NCBI GenBank assembly: GCA_017551215.1
Contig: JAFZMA010000193.1
Location: 1-19,326 of the forward strand
DNA length: 19,326 nt
DNA from: Bacteroidales bacterium
GTDB taxonomy: Bacteria > Bacteroidota > Bacteroidia > Bacteroidales > UBA932
Direction of reading: 5' to 3'
Shown here one piece after another: positions 1-7,433 of the stretch; position 1 is the stretch's first letter, and every line of letters starts with the position of its first letter. Both the position numbers and the translations under genes were made by a program. A model generated the notes under the pieces. The model saw only the letters and a list, made by a program, of their open reading frames with translations. It ran no database searches and was not told the origin of the DNA.

Positions 1-318
1 ATCGATATTCTGGACGGAAGAAGAAGACTCGAGATGGATTTTCCCATCGCTGAGTATGAATACATACTTGTAGGGAGAATTATACTGCCAGCGGAGCTTG
101 TCCGGGCTTCTGAAATACATCACCCCCTTGGACTGCATATCCCGGCTAAGCATCTTCATTGTCTTGGTCTGGGTAAAGTCGCACTGCATGCACTTCATCT
201 CAGAGGCAGACCTGTCTATTGCAGAGAGCACTCTATCCTGCTCATCTGCAGACAGTCTGGCCTGTCCAGCCGCATGGATGGATACCAGAACGGACAATAT
301 GAAAAACAGTCTTTTCAT
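1..318 (-). CDS. LolA-like outer-membrane lipoprotein carrier (partial)
   Basis: The first 106 codons of a gene that continues past the left edge, so the C-terminal part is missing. The product starts MKRLFFILSVLVSIHAAGQA, a clear Sec signal peptide. It continues with an amphipathic helix and the stretch CDFTQTKTMKMLSRDMQSKG followed by VMYFRSPDKLRWQY, the typical N-terminal strand pattern of LolA/LolA-like periplasmic carriers (F.Q.K..., G...F..P..LRW.Y). LolA proteins bind acyl chains and shuttle lipoproteins or lipids through the periplasm. The ATG lies one base after the stop of the dehydratase gene (TAGAATG), so the two genes are almost certainly cotranscribed and coupled. In Bacteroidota such a LolA beside a FabZ-like dehydratase often belongs to aryl-polyene or flexirubin-type clusters; that link is inference here because the cluster would lie outside the window. 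Confidence 0.8.
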   Translation of the reverse strand, partial: MKRLFFILSVLVSIHAAGQARLSADEQDRVLSAIDRSASEMKCMQCDFTQTKTMKMLSRDMQSKGVMYFRSPDKLRWQYNSPYKYVFILSDGKIHLESSSSVQNID

Positions 319-319
319 T

Positions 320-751
320 CTATTTAGCCTCAATATCAGTCATCGCAATCTTTACCAGGGAGGTTGCAATTGTCTCATCCTCAACCTTTACAACAACGTG
401 CGCCAGAGTCAGGTGCAACACCTCCTCCAAAATGCACACGTGTGTATGGAGGGTTTCTCCCAACACGGGCAGCCTTGTTATGTCGCAATTCTTTATGGCA
501 CCTATAACCCCAATCCTTATGGGCTTGTCCTCATTAACGCTCCTGCATCCCATCCTGCAGGCGCAGGACTGTGTCATGTTCTCTATCAGAGCGGCCGCGG
601 ACAAACGCTCCCCATCCAGAAGGATATTGTCCTCCCTTATCTCAAATACCGTTTCCGTGTCTTCCTCGCTGCTGGCCAAAACTCTGTCCACCATCAGAAA
701 AGGAGGGCGCTGGGGTATAAGCTCAGTTATGGGTATCTCGCTATAAATCAC
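320..751 (-). CDS. FabZ/ApeP-like 3-hydroxyacyl-ACP dehydratase (hotdog fold)
   Basis: A 143-residue hotdog-fold protein of usual FabZ length. LIPQRPPFLMVDRV (residues 11-24) aligns with the FabZ active-site strand HRxPFLLVDRV, and AAALIENMTQSCA (residues 52-64) aligns with the central helix carrying the catalytic acid, here E57. The FabZ catalytic histidine position is glutamine (Q14); as I recall, a Q at this site is common in the ApeP-like Bacteroidota subgroup, so it may mark a specialised dehydratase rather than a dead one. The start is GTG at 751; no in-frame ATG precedes the conserved motif, and AGGGAA about 7 bases upstream is a good ribosome-binding site. It follows uvrA by 67 bases and touches the LolA-like gene. 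The likely role is dehydrating 3-hydroxyacyl-ACP in a dedicated lipid or polyene pathway; housekeeping FabZ is the less likely alternative. Confidence 0.75.
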   Translation of the reverse strand: MIYSEIPITELIPQRPPFLMVDRVLASSEEDTETVFEIREDNILLDGERLSAAALIENMTQSCACRMGCRSVNEDKPIRIGVIGAIKNCDITRLPVLGETLHTHVCILEEVLHLTLAHVVVKVEDETIATSLVKIAMTDIEAK

Positions 752-781
752 AACAATTTCCCTATTGTTGAAATAAAACGG

Positions 782-798
782 AAAATTACGACAATTTT
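782..798. promoter_or_regulatory. AT-rich inverted repeat between uvrA and the dehydratase gene
   Basis: AAAATT-ACGAC-AATTTT is a perfect 6-bp inverted repeat in the 67-bp gap between uvrA and the dehydratase gene. The minus-strand sequence TAAAATTG at 799-792 is one mismatch from the Bacteroidota -7 element TAnnTTTG, but I see no matching -33 element at the right distance. It could be a weak internal promoter or operator, or chance in AT-rich DNA. The stem is too AT-rich to be a convincing terminator. Confidence 0.25.
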
Positions 799-818
799 AC
801 GGATTTAGCAAGCGAAGC

Positions 819-3590
819 CTACAGATAAGGCTGCCAGCGGACATCTTGAGAAAGCATTTCCGGAGTGCCTGTGAACACTACTTCTCCGCCATTGTCTCCG
901 CTGTCCGGACCAAGGTCTATTACCCAGTCGGCTGCCTTTATGACATCCGTGTTGTGCTCAACAACTATGATTGTATTGCCCGCATCCACAAGTGCGTTGA
1001 ACGCATCCAGAAGTTTTCTGACATCGTGGAAGTGCAGCCCGGTAGTAGGCTCGTCAAATATGAACAGCTTGCCCTGCCTTCTGTTTTTCAGGTCGTTGGA
1101 GAGGAACTGGGCAAGCATTATCCTCTGGCTTTCTCCGCCGCTGAGGGTACTGCAACTCTGCCCCAGTTTTACATATCCGAGCCCTACTCTCTGAAGGACT
1201 GTCAGGCTTTCCGCAACCCTTGCTGCTGCCGGCTCTTTCTGGGAGGAGAAGAATTCCACTGCCTGGTCCACGCTCAGATCCAGAATCTGGTCTATGTTCT
1301 TGCCGTGATATCTTACCTCCAGGATATCCTGCTTGAAACGGTGGCCGCCACATTCCTCGCAAACCATCTTCACGTCTGCCATAAACTGCATAGGCACAAC
1401 AATATATCCTTCTCCCTGGCATACCGGACATCTTCCTCCGTCTATATTGAAGGAGAAGAACGAATTGGTATAGCCGTTCATCTTGGCGTATGGCTGGTCA
1501 GAGAAAATCTTGCGGATATCGTCATAGATTTTCAGGTACGTTACCGGATTGGAACGCCCGCTTTTGCCCATCGGGTTCTGGTCCACGTATTCCACTCCGG
1601 CTATCTTGTCCAGATCTCCTGAAAGCCTGCGGAAAGCCCCTGGTGCCTTCTGGCTTCCTATCTGGAAATGACGGCACAGTGCAGGGTACAGAACGTCTCC
1701 CACAAGAGAAGACTTGCCGCTTCCGGAAACGCCTGAAACTACGGTAAATGCGTTAAGAGGGAAGTCTACGGTTATATCCTTGAGATTGTGCTCCATGGCT
1801 CCCTCTATGGTTATCTTTCTGGACCATCTTCTTGGATTTGTCTTAGGGTAAACAATCCTCCGGTTGAAAAGATAATCCAGGGTAAGCGAGCCACGGTAAC
1901 CGCGTCCCTTTTCCGCTGTTCCTTCAAAGACGATTTCCCCTCCGAAGCATCCAGCCAGAGGACCTATGTCTATAAGATGGTCTGCGGCGCTGATTATATC
2001 GCGGTCGTGCTCCACAACAACAATGGTATTGCCCAAATCGCGGAGCTTTTTCATTACTTCTATGAGCCGATGGGTATCTCTTGGATGAAGCCCTATGCTC
2101 GGTTCGTCCAATATGTAGAGAGAGCCTACAAGACTGCTGCCAAGAGAGCTTACCAGATTGATTCTCTGGCTTTCTCCGCCGCTCAGTGTATTTGAATGGC
2201 GGTTGAGTGTCAGATATCCCAAGCCTACGTTTTCTATGTATTCCAGCCTCTGGGTTATCTCTTTCAGCGCCCTTTCCCCAACCTCTTTCTGATACTTGGT
2301 GAGCTTGAGATTTCGGAAGAATTCAAGCAGGGAACTAACGTCCATTTCCATCAGTTCGCCGATGCTTTTTCCACCTATCTTCACGTATGAAACCTCCTTC
2401 TTCAGGCGAGTGCCTCCGCAGGCGCGGCAGACTGATTTTCCGGAATAACGGGAGAGCATGTAGCGGAACTGTATCTTGTATTTCTTGGTCTCCACCCAGG
2501 AGAAGAAATCGTTGATTCCCGTAAAATAACGGTTCCCGTTCCATAGCAGATCCTTCTCTTTCTGAGTCAGTTGCGCGTATGGGCGATGAATCGGGAAATT
2601 GAACTTGGAGGAATTCTCTATGAGCCTGTCCTTGTACCAGCTCATCAGTTTTCCTCTCCATGGAGCTATAGCGTCTTCGTACACGCTGAGGGTAGTGTTG
2701 GGGATTACAAGCTTCTCGTCTATTCCCTCCGTACTGCCAAAGCCTCCGCACACCGGGCAGGCTCCAAGTGGATTGTTAAAGGAGAACATCTGCTCGTTCG
2801 GCTCCTCAAACAATATCCCGTCCGCCTCAAAAAGGTTAGAGAAGTTCCTGTAGGTAAATTCACCGTTAACAGAATAGCCAATGGTAAGCCTTCCCTCTCC
2901 AAGGGAGAAAGCGGTTTCTATGTAGCTTCTGATTTCGGAAATATCCTCGCCGCCATCGTGCAAAAATCTGGAAACCACCATATAAAGGTCTTTTGCGGCA
3001 GGAGCTCCCTCCTTGAGATAGCTGTCCAGCTTCAGCATTTTTCCATCGCTGAGGATTCTTGAAAAACCCTGCTGCTTAAGGTCTATCAGGCGCTCTATGA
3101 GCATCTTTTCGGATGAGTCTATTCTTGCCAGGACATATACGGCGGAACCTTTCTCAAGGGTATCCATGAAAGACAGGACATCTTCCACGGTTTCTTTCTT
3201 TACCTCGCAACCACTTATGGGAGAATAGGTTACGCCTATCTTGGAATAAAGGATTCTGAGGTAGTCGTAAATCTCAGTGCTTGTGGCAACTGTAGAGCGA
3301 GGGTTACGGGTGTTGGTTCTCTGCTGGATTGCAATTGCGGGAGGAATGCCTTCTATCTTGTCCACATCCGGCTTGCTCATCCTGCCCAGGAACTGGCGGG
3401 CAAAGGAAGACAGGCTCTCTGCAAACCTTCTCTGTCCCTCTGCATAAAGGGTGTCGAATGCCAGGGAACTTTTGCCGCTTCCGCTCACTCCGGTTATCAC
3501 GCACAGCTTGCCGCGCGGAATCTTCAACGAGATGTTTTTCAGGTTGTTGACCCGTGCGCCAGTTATGGTGATATACTCCTGGTCTGCCAT
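819..3590 (-). CDS. uvrA: UvrABC excinuclease subunit A
   Basis: A 923-residue UvrA, close to the 940 of E. coli. It is the damage-scanning ATPase that loads UvrB in nucleotide excision repair. Two ABC ATPase halves are complete: Walker A GVSGSGKSS at residues 34-42 and again near 618; ABC signatures LSGGESQRI near 468 and 815, each followed by a Walker B (ILDEPSIGLH and IFDEPTTGLH). Zinc-module cysteine pairs are present: CPVC near 276, CRAC near 386, CPVC near 720 and CEEC near 743. The segment between about 120 and 250 is present and corresponds to the UvrB-binding region. The ATG at 3590 lies 19 bases from the prfA stop without a clear ribosome-binding site, as is common in this phylum. 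Many Bacteroidota carry two UvrA paralogues; which one this is cannot be decided from the window. Confidence 0.95.
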   Translation of the reverse strand: MADQEYITITGARVNNLKNISLKIPRGKLCVITGVSGSGKSSLAFDTLYAEGQRRFAESLSSFARQFLGRMSKPDVDKIEGIPPAIAIQQRTNTRNPRSTVATSTEIYDYLRILYSKIGVTYSPISGCEVKKETVEDVLSFMDTLEKGSAVYVLARIDSSEKMLIERLIDLKQQGFSRILSDGKMLKLDSYLKEGAPAAKDLYMVVSRFLHDGGEDISEIRSYIETAFSLGEGRLTIGYSVNGEFTYRNFSNLFEADGILFEEPNEQMFSFNNPLGACPVCGGFGSTEGIDEKLVIPNTTLSVYEDAIAPWRGKLMSWYKDRLIENSSKFNFPIHRPYAQLTQKEKDLLWNGNRYFTGINDFFSWVETKKYKIQFRYMLSRYSGKSVCRACGGTRLKKEVSYVKIGGKSIGELMEMDVSSLLEFFRNLKLTKYQKEVGERALKEITQRLEYIENVGLGYLTLNRHSNTLSGGESQRINLVSSLGSSLVGSLYILDEPSIGLHPRDTHRLIEVMKKLRDLGNTIVVVEHDRDIISAADHLIDIGPLAGCFGGEIVFEGTAEKGRGYRGSLTLDYLFNRRIVYPKTNPRRWSRKITIEGAMEHNLKDITVDFPLNAFTVVSGVSGSGKSSLVGDVLYPALCRHFQIGSQKAPGAFRRLSGDLDKIAGVEYVDQNPMGKSGRSNPVTYLKIYDDIRKIFSDQPYAKMNGYTNSFFSFNIDGGRCPVCQGEGYIVVPMQFMADVKMVCEECGGHRFKQDILEVRYHGKNIDQILDLSVDQAVEFFSSQKEPAAARVAESLTVLQRVGLGYVKLGQSCSTLSGGESQRIMLAQFLSNDLKNRRQGKLFIFDEPTTGLHFHDVRKLLDAFNALVDAGNTIIVVEHNTDVIKAADWVIDLGPDSGDNGGEVVFTGTPEMLSQDVRWQPYL

Positions 3591-3609
3591 TGGGAATTAT
3601 GTGGAAGAA

Positions 3610-4695
3610 TTATTGAGCTTCCTTCAGACGTTCCGCATTCTCGGCTATCTGCAACTGGTCTATAACCTCCTGGATTTCCCCGTCCATGAAGACAGGAAGA
3701 TTGTGAGTGGACCAGTTAATCCTATGGTCTGTGACCCTGCTCTGAGGATAGTTGTATGTGCGGATCTTTGCACTGCGGTCTCCGGTGGATACCATTGTCT
3801 TTCTCTTGGAAGAAAGATTGTCCAGATACTTCTGGTACTCCATGTTGTAGAGCCTGGTACGCAGCTCGTTGAGAGCCTTCTCATAGTTCTTGAGCTGGTT
3901 TCTCTCATCCTGGCACTGGACAACTATTCCCGTTGGAATGTGGGTAAGCCTGATAGCTGAATATGTGGTATTCACGCCCTGGCCACCCGGACCGGACGCG
4001 CAGAATATGTCTTTGCGGATATCTTTCTCGTTGAGCTCCACATCAAACTCTCCGGCCTCCGGAAGCACAACTACAGAGGCTGCGGAAGTGTGGAGTCTTC
4101 CCTGCGTTTCCGTCTGAGGCACACGCTGAACGCGATGCACCCCGCTCTCGTACTTGAGCAGTCCGTAAACTCCATCTCCGGAAACCGTACAGATGATTTC
4201 CTTATAGCCGCCTGCCGTTCCGGGAGTCTGGCTTGTTACTTCCAGCTTCCATCCCTTCCTCTCTATGTACTTGGAATACATACGGAAAAGGTCTCCCGCA
4301 AATATGGCCGCCTCGTCTCCTCCGGTACCTCCGCGGATTTCCATTATGGCGTTCTTGCCGTCTTCCGGATCTGCAGGTATGAGCAGAAGCTTTATCTCCT
4401 CCTCCATCTTTGGCAAAGCCTCTTCAAGAGTTGTCATCTCCTCCCTGGCCATCTCCTTGAGCTCTTCGTCTTTCTCGTTGACAATAAGATCCTTGGCCGC
4501 ATCGTAATCCTCCAGCATCTTCTTGTACTTCTCGCCTGCCTTAACAATGGGCTCTATCTCCTTGTAGTCTTTGTTCAGCTGGACATATTTCTTCATGTCA
4601 GCCATAGACTCAGGATCTGAAAGCTGCTTCTGAATTTCAGCCAGCCTTACTTTCAGACCTTCTACCTTTTCCAGCAATGTATTGTTGTCACTCAT
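3610..4695 (-). CDS. prfA: Peptide chain release factor 1 (RF-1)
   Basis: A 361-residue class-I release factor of standard length that ends translation at UAA and UAG. The GGQ motif that triggers peptidyl-tRNA hydrolysis is in ASGPGGQGVNTT near residue 236. The codon-recognition loop reads RVPQTETQGRLHTSA, so it has the RF1 P-x-T tripeptide (here PQT) and not the RF2 SPF. The N-terminal third is the charged coiled helical domain. The ATG at 4695 has a purine-rich AAAGGGAGA upstream. The gene lies 12 bases after the GNAT-fold gene and 19 bases before uvrA, within one minus-strand operon. Confidence 0.96.
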   Translation of the reverse strand: MSDNNTLLEKVEGLKVRLAEIQKQLSDPESMADMKKYVQLNKDYKEIEPIVKAGEKYKKMLEDYDAAKDLIVNEKDEELKEMAREEMTTLEEALPKMEEEIKLLLIPADPEDGKNAIMEIRGGTGGDEAAIFAGDLFRMYSKYIERKGWKLEVTSQTPGTAGGYKEIICTVSGDGVYGLLKYESGVHRVQRVPQTETQGRLHTSAASVVVLPEAGEFDVELNEKDIRKDIFCASGPGGQGVNTTYSAIRLTHIPTGIVVQCQDERNQLKNYEKALNELRTRLYNMEYQKYLDNLSSKRKTMVSTGDRSAKIRTYNYPQSRVTDHRINWSTHNLPVFMDGEIQEVIDQLQIAENAERLKEAQ

Positions 4696-4707
4696 AATAT
4701 TCTCCCT

Positions 4708-5841
4708 TTATCTTATGCTGCGGATCCAGCATCTTCTTCTCATGTAAAACTCCTTCTTGTAACTGTCCCAAACCTTGATGGCCGCTATGTTGGTGTCTAT
4801 CTGCGGATTACTGATGGCGCTCTTGAGCTTCATCCTGTAGTAATTGGTCTCCATCTTGGTATGGAAGATGGCAGACAGTCCCTTGGAATGCCACTCTGGA
4901 GCTGAGCCCAGAAGCAGCAGGTCCACCTTCTTGTAGCGCCAGAAAGCCAGGAGGATGAACAGCCATCCTATAGGGAAAAGCTTGCCCCTTGCCCTCTTGA
5001 ACGCTCTTGAAAGAGACGGTATGCTCACTCCAAACGCCGCCAGGTTTCCATCCTTGTCCAGCACCATGCAAGTAAGCCCCTCTTTCAGGTAGGAGAAATA
5101 ATGGTTGCCCATTTCCTCTTCCTCCTCCTTTGTCAGCGGAATGAAGTTGTGCACCGCCTTGAAAGACTCGTTGTAAATCTTGAAGAACTGAGTCAACAGC
5201 TTCTCCTTCAGAGCCTTGTCTTTCTTCACCTGCCTTATCTTGAGCACCTGCAGCCCATATCTTTCTATCAGAAGCTTTGAAATCCTGCCCAGCTTTTCCG
5301 GAAGGCCCTGAAGCGGATCCATCTCGTACTGAATCCAGTCGCACTCCTTCTCAAACCCCATCTTCTGCATGTAATCCACGTAGTACGGATAGTTGTAGAG
5401 GCAGTTGACCTGAGGCTCCTTGTCAAAGCCCTCCACAAGCATACCCTGCCTACCCAGCGTGTTGTAAGCCAGAGGCCCGTGGATTTCTGTCATACCCTCT
5501 GCCTTTCCCCACTTTTCAACAGCATCTATCAGAGCCTCAGCGATTGCAGGATCTTCCTGGAAATCAAACCATCCGAACCTCACCCTCTTAAGGCTGTAAT
5601 AGTCGTTGTAGCGCGGATTGATTATGCCCTGCACTCTCCCCACAACCTTGCCCTTGTCATCGTATGCCAGAAACAGTTTCCTCTTGCAGTACAGCAGTGC
5701 CGGATCTTCCTTAAGCGAGTGCTTCTGGTCCATGTCCAGCGTAGGGACATAGTACCTGCACTTGCGGTACAAGCGGTTCTGGAACTTGTAGAATTGCCGG
5801 AACTCTTTATCTGTGGTTACTTCCTTGACTGTAATAGGCAT
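4708..5841 (-). CDS. GNAT-fold N-acetyltransferase-like protein, unknown substrate
   Basis: A 377-residue protein resembling the Bacteroidota family usually labelled N-acetyltransferase (YghO-like). The N-terminal part (FRQFYKFQNRLYRKCRYYVP) and the stretch LFLAYDDKGKVVGRVQGIIN, followed by a region with IHGPLAYNTLGRQGMLVEGF, look like a GNAT-related fold. The C-terminal half has a second acetyltransferase-like section (MVLDKDGNLAAFGVSIPSLS) and a hydrophobic patch (FPIGWLFILLAFW) that may sit against the membrane. Substrate and catalytic residues are not recognised. I chose the ATG at 5841, giving MPITVKEVTTDKEF. The longer frame would use a TTG at 5868 that overlaps the -7 promoter element, so it cannot be the start of a message from that promoter. 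It is the first gene of the GNAT-prfA-uvrA-dehydratase-lolA run. Confidence 0.7.
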   Translation of the reverse strand: MPITVKEVTTDKEFRQFYKFQNRLYRKCRYYVPTLDMDQKHSLKEDPALLYCKRKLFLAYDDKGKVVGRVQGIINPRYNDYYSLKRVRFGWFDFQEDPAIAEALIDAVEKWGKAEGMTEIHGPLAYNTLGRQGMLVEGFDKEPQVNCLYNYPYYVDYMQKMGFEKECDWIQYEMDPLQGLPEKLGRISKLLIERYGLQVLKIRQVKKDKALKEKLLTQFFKIYNESFKAVHNFIPLTKEEEEEMGNHYFSYLKEGLTCMVLDKDGNLAAFGVSIPSLSRAFKRARGKLFPIGWLFILLAFWRYKKVDLLLLGSAPEWHSKGLSAIFHTKMETNYYRMKLKSAISNPQIDTNIAAIKVWDSYKKEFYMRRRCWIRSIR

Positions 5842-5865
5842 AATGATGCAAATTTGCAAAGTCTG

Positions 5866-5896
5866 CAAATTTAAGAATTATACCTCAAGGTGCAAA
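5866..5896 (-). promoter_or_regulatory. Bacteroidota-type promoter for the GNAT-prfA-uvrA operon
   Basis: On the minus strand, TTTG at 5896-5893 is followed after 19 bases by TAAATTTG at 5873-5866. This is an exact match to the Bacteroidota consensus TTTG-N19-TAnnTTTG. The expected transcription start lies near 5860, about 20 bases before the ATG at 5841. The -33 half lies inside the last codons of the upstream TcdA-like gene and the -7 half just after it, so this operon can be expressed apart from the one before it. Confidence 0.75.
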
Positions 5897-6618
5897 ATAG
5901 ATTTGATTGCACTCTGGGCACAGACGCATCCGAACACCGCCGGAAGATAAGAGATTGTGCCGGTGCGGCTCTTGTGGTTTCTCTCCTCGAACGGAACTAT
6001 TGACTCCTTGATTGGAAGCTCCTCGGAGAACACCGCCTTGAACCCTTTGGATATGCCCACTTTTCTCAGCCTTTTCCTCAGCATATATGCCAGAGGACAG
6101 TTGAAAGACTTGCTGATATCAGCCACCCTCACCTTTGTGGCATCCCACTTGGCACCTGCCCCCATTGAGCTGACCAGCTTGATCTTATGGTCAACACAGT
6201 ACTTTATCAGCGCTATCTTCGGCGACAAGGTATCTATGGCATCTATAACATAATCCACTGCGGGGTTGCCATCCTTATCTGCAAGAGGAAGGACAGAAGC
6301 AATGTTGTCCTCCGTAAGATATTCGTCTATAGCCGTTATATTGAGTTCGGGATTGATATCCAGAAGCCTCTGGTGAATCACCTCGGCTTTCTTCTTGCCT
6401 ATAGTGCTGTCAAAAGCCGCTATCTGCCTGTTTTTGTTGGTTATGGAATAGACATCCGCATCAGCGATGATTATGCTCCCCACCCCGGCCCTGGCAATCA
6501 TCTCGGCCGCCATGGCTCCAACACCACCCAGGCCGATTACAGCCACGCGGGAAGACTGTAAAAGAGCCATCCCTTCCTCTCCGGTCTGGAGCAATGTCCT
6601 TTCCCTGAAGTCCTCCAT
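5878..6618 (-). CDS. tcdA: ThiF/E1-like tRNA threonylcarbamoyladenosine dehydratase (TcdA)
   Basis: A 246-residue E1-like adenylating enzyme of the ThiF/MoeB superfamily, TcdA (CsdL) branch, which converts t6A37 of tRNAs to its cyclic form using ATP. The nucleotide-binding loop VIGLGGVGAMAAEMIARAG is at about residues 27-45. The acidic strand IIIADADVYS and the NKNRQIAA arginine segment follow, then DYVIDAIDTLSPKIALI and LVSSMGAGAKWDATKVRVAD, characteristic of TcdA. No CxxC zinc pairs are seen. The start is the ATG at 6618, which shares one base with the mazG stop (TGATG). A longer frame to 6660 lies entirely inside mazG and adds a low-complexity tail (MGQGQGTGKERG), so I rejected it. Translational coupling to mazG is likely. 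Confidence 0.88.
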   Translation of the reverse strand: MEDFRERTLLQTGEEGMALLQSSRVAVIGLGGVGAMAAEMIARAGVGSIIIADADVYSITNKNRQIAAFDSTIGKKKAEVIHQRLLDINPELNITAIDEYLTEDNIASVLPLADKDGNPAVDYVIDAIDTLSPKIALIKYCVDHKIKLVSSMGAGAKWDATKVRVADISKSFNCPLAYMLRKRLRKVGISKGFKAVFSEELPIKESIVPFEERNHKSRTGTISYLPAVFGCVCAQSAIKSILHLEV

Positions 6619-7415
6619 CAGAGCTCCCCTTTCTTTTCCAGTTCCTTGGCCTTGTCCCAATACTCGTCCATCTGGGCCAATGTCATATCCTTGAGGGATT
6701 TACCCTGCTTTATGGTATTCTCTTCCAGATATCCGAAACGGCGGCGGAACTTGGCGCAGGTGTCCTCCAGGGCAGTGTCCGGATCCAAGTCATAAAGACG
6801 GGCTGCATTTATCACGGAGAAAAGGAAATCGCCGAGCTCCTCCTGAGCCTCCTTGCCTCCCTTGCCAAGTGCCTCCCTGAATTCAGAGAGCTCTTCGGAA
6901 ACTTTGTTCCAAACATCCTCCTTCTTCTCCCAGTCAAAACCCACGGCACGGGCCTTCTCCTGGATACGGTAAGCCTTGATGACGCTCGGCAGAGATTCCG
7001 GCACGCCGCTCAAGACCGTCTTGTTTCCGTCCTTTTCCTTTGTCTTGAGCTGTTCCCAGTTACCTATAACCTCTTCTGCGTTCTTTACCTGAACGTTTCC
7101 GTATATGTGCGGATGACGGTATATCAGTTTGTCGCACAGCTTATTGCAGACATCGGCAACATCGAACTCGCCCTGCTCTTTCCCTATTTTGGCGTAGAAG
7201 ACCACGTGCAGGAGAAGGTCTCCCAACTCCTTGCAGATATTGAACATATCCTTCTTGAGAATAGCGTCCGAAAGTTCGTATGTTTCCTCTATTGTCTGTG
7301 GACGGAGAGTGTCCAATGTCTGCTTGTGATCCCACGGGCATTTCTCGCGGACCGTATCCATAACGTCCAGCAGCCTTTCAAAGGCCGCCAGCTCTCTTTC
7401 TCTCTTTGTTTCCAT
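6618..7415 (-). CDS. mazG: Nucleoside triphosphate pyrophosphohydrolase MazG
   Basis: A 265-residue protein of E. coli MazG length that hydrolyses (d)NTPs to NMP and pyrophosphate, cleaning up abnormal nucleotides. Two tandem MazG helical domains are visible. The first has CPWDHKQTLDTLRPQTIEET near residues 26-45 and CKELGDLLLHVVFYAKIG near 61-78, supplying the ExxE and ExxD metal ligands. The second has SEELSEFREAL and EELGDFLFSVINAARL at about 173-205. DPDTALEDTCAKFRRRFGYL near the C terminus is typical of the family. The ATG at 7415 lies 18 bases after the FKBP lipoprotein stop, and the TGA overlaps the tcdA ATG by one base. It sits mid-operon. Confidence 0.94.
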   Translation of the reverse strand: METKRERELAAFERLLDVMDTVREKCPWDHKQTLDTLRPQTIEETYELSDAILKKDMFNICKELGDLLLHVVFYAKIGKEQGEFDVADVCNKLCDKLIYRHPHIYGNVQVKNAEEVIGNWEQLKTKEKDGNKTVLSGVPESLPSVIKAYRIQEKARAVGFDWEKKEDVWNKVSEELSEFREALGKGGKEAQEELGDFLFSVINAARLYDLDPDTALEDTCAKFRRRFGYLEENTIKQGKSLKDMTLAQMDEYWDKAKELEKKGEL

Positions 7416-7433
7416 ATCGCTGAGAGTAATATG

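Noticed and set aside
98..808. A 236-codon open frame on the plus strand at the left edge
   Set aside because: It is antisense to the LolA-like and dehydratase genes, both of which match families. Its translation looks like a mirror of them.
846..1622. A 258-codon plus-strand frame
   Set aside because: It is antisense to uvrA, and no domain is recognisable in its translation.
3924..4040. Possibility that the release factor is RF2
   Set aside because: The recognition loop has P-x-T (PQT) and not SPF, and there is no programmed frameshift near the start, so it is RF1.
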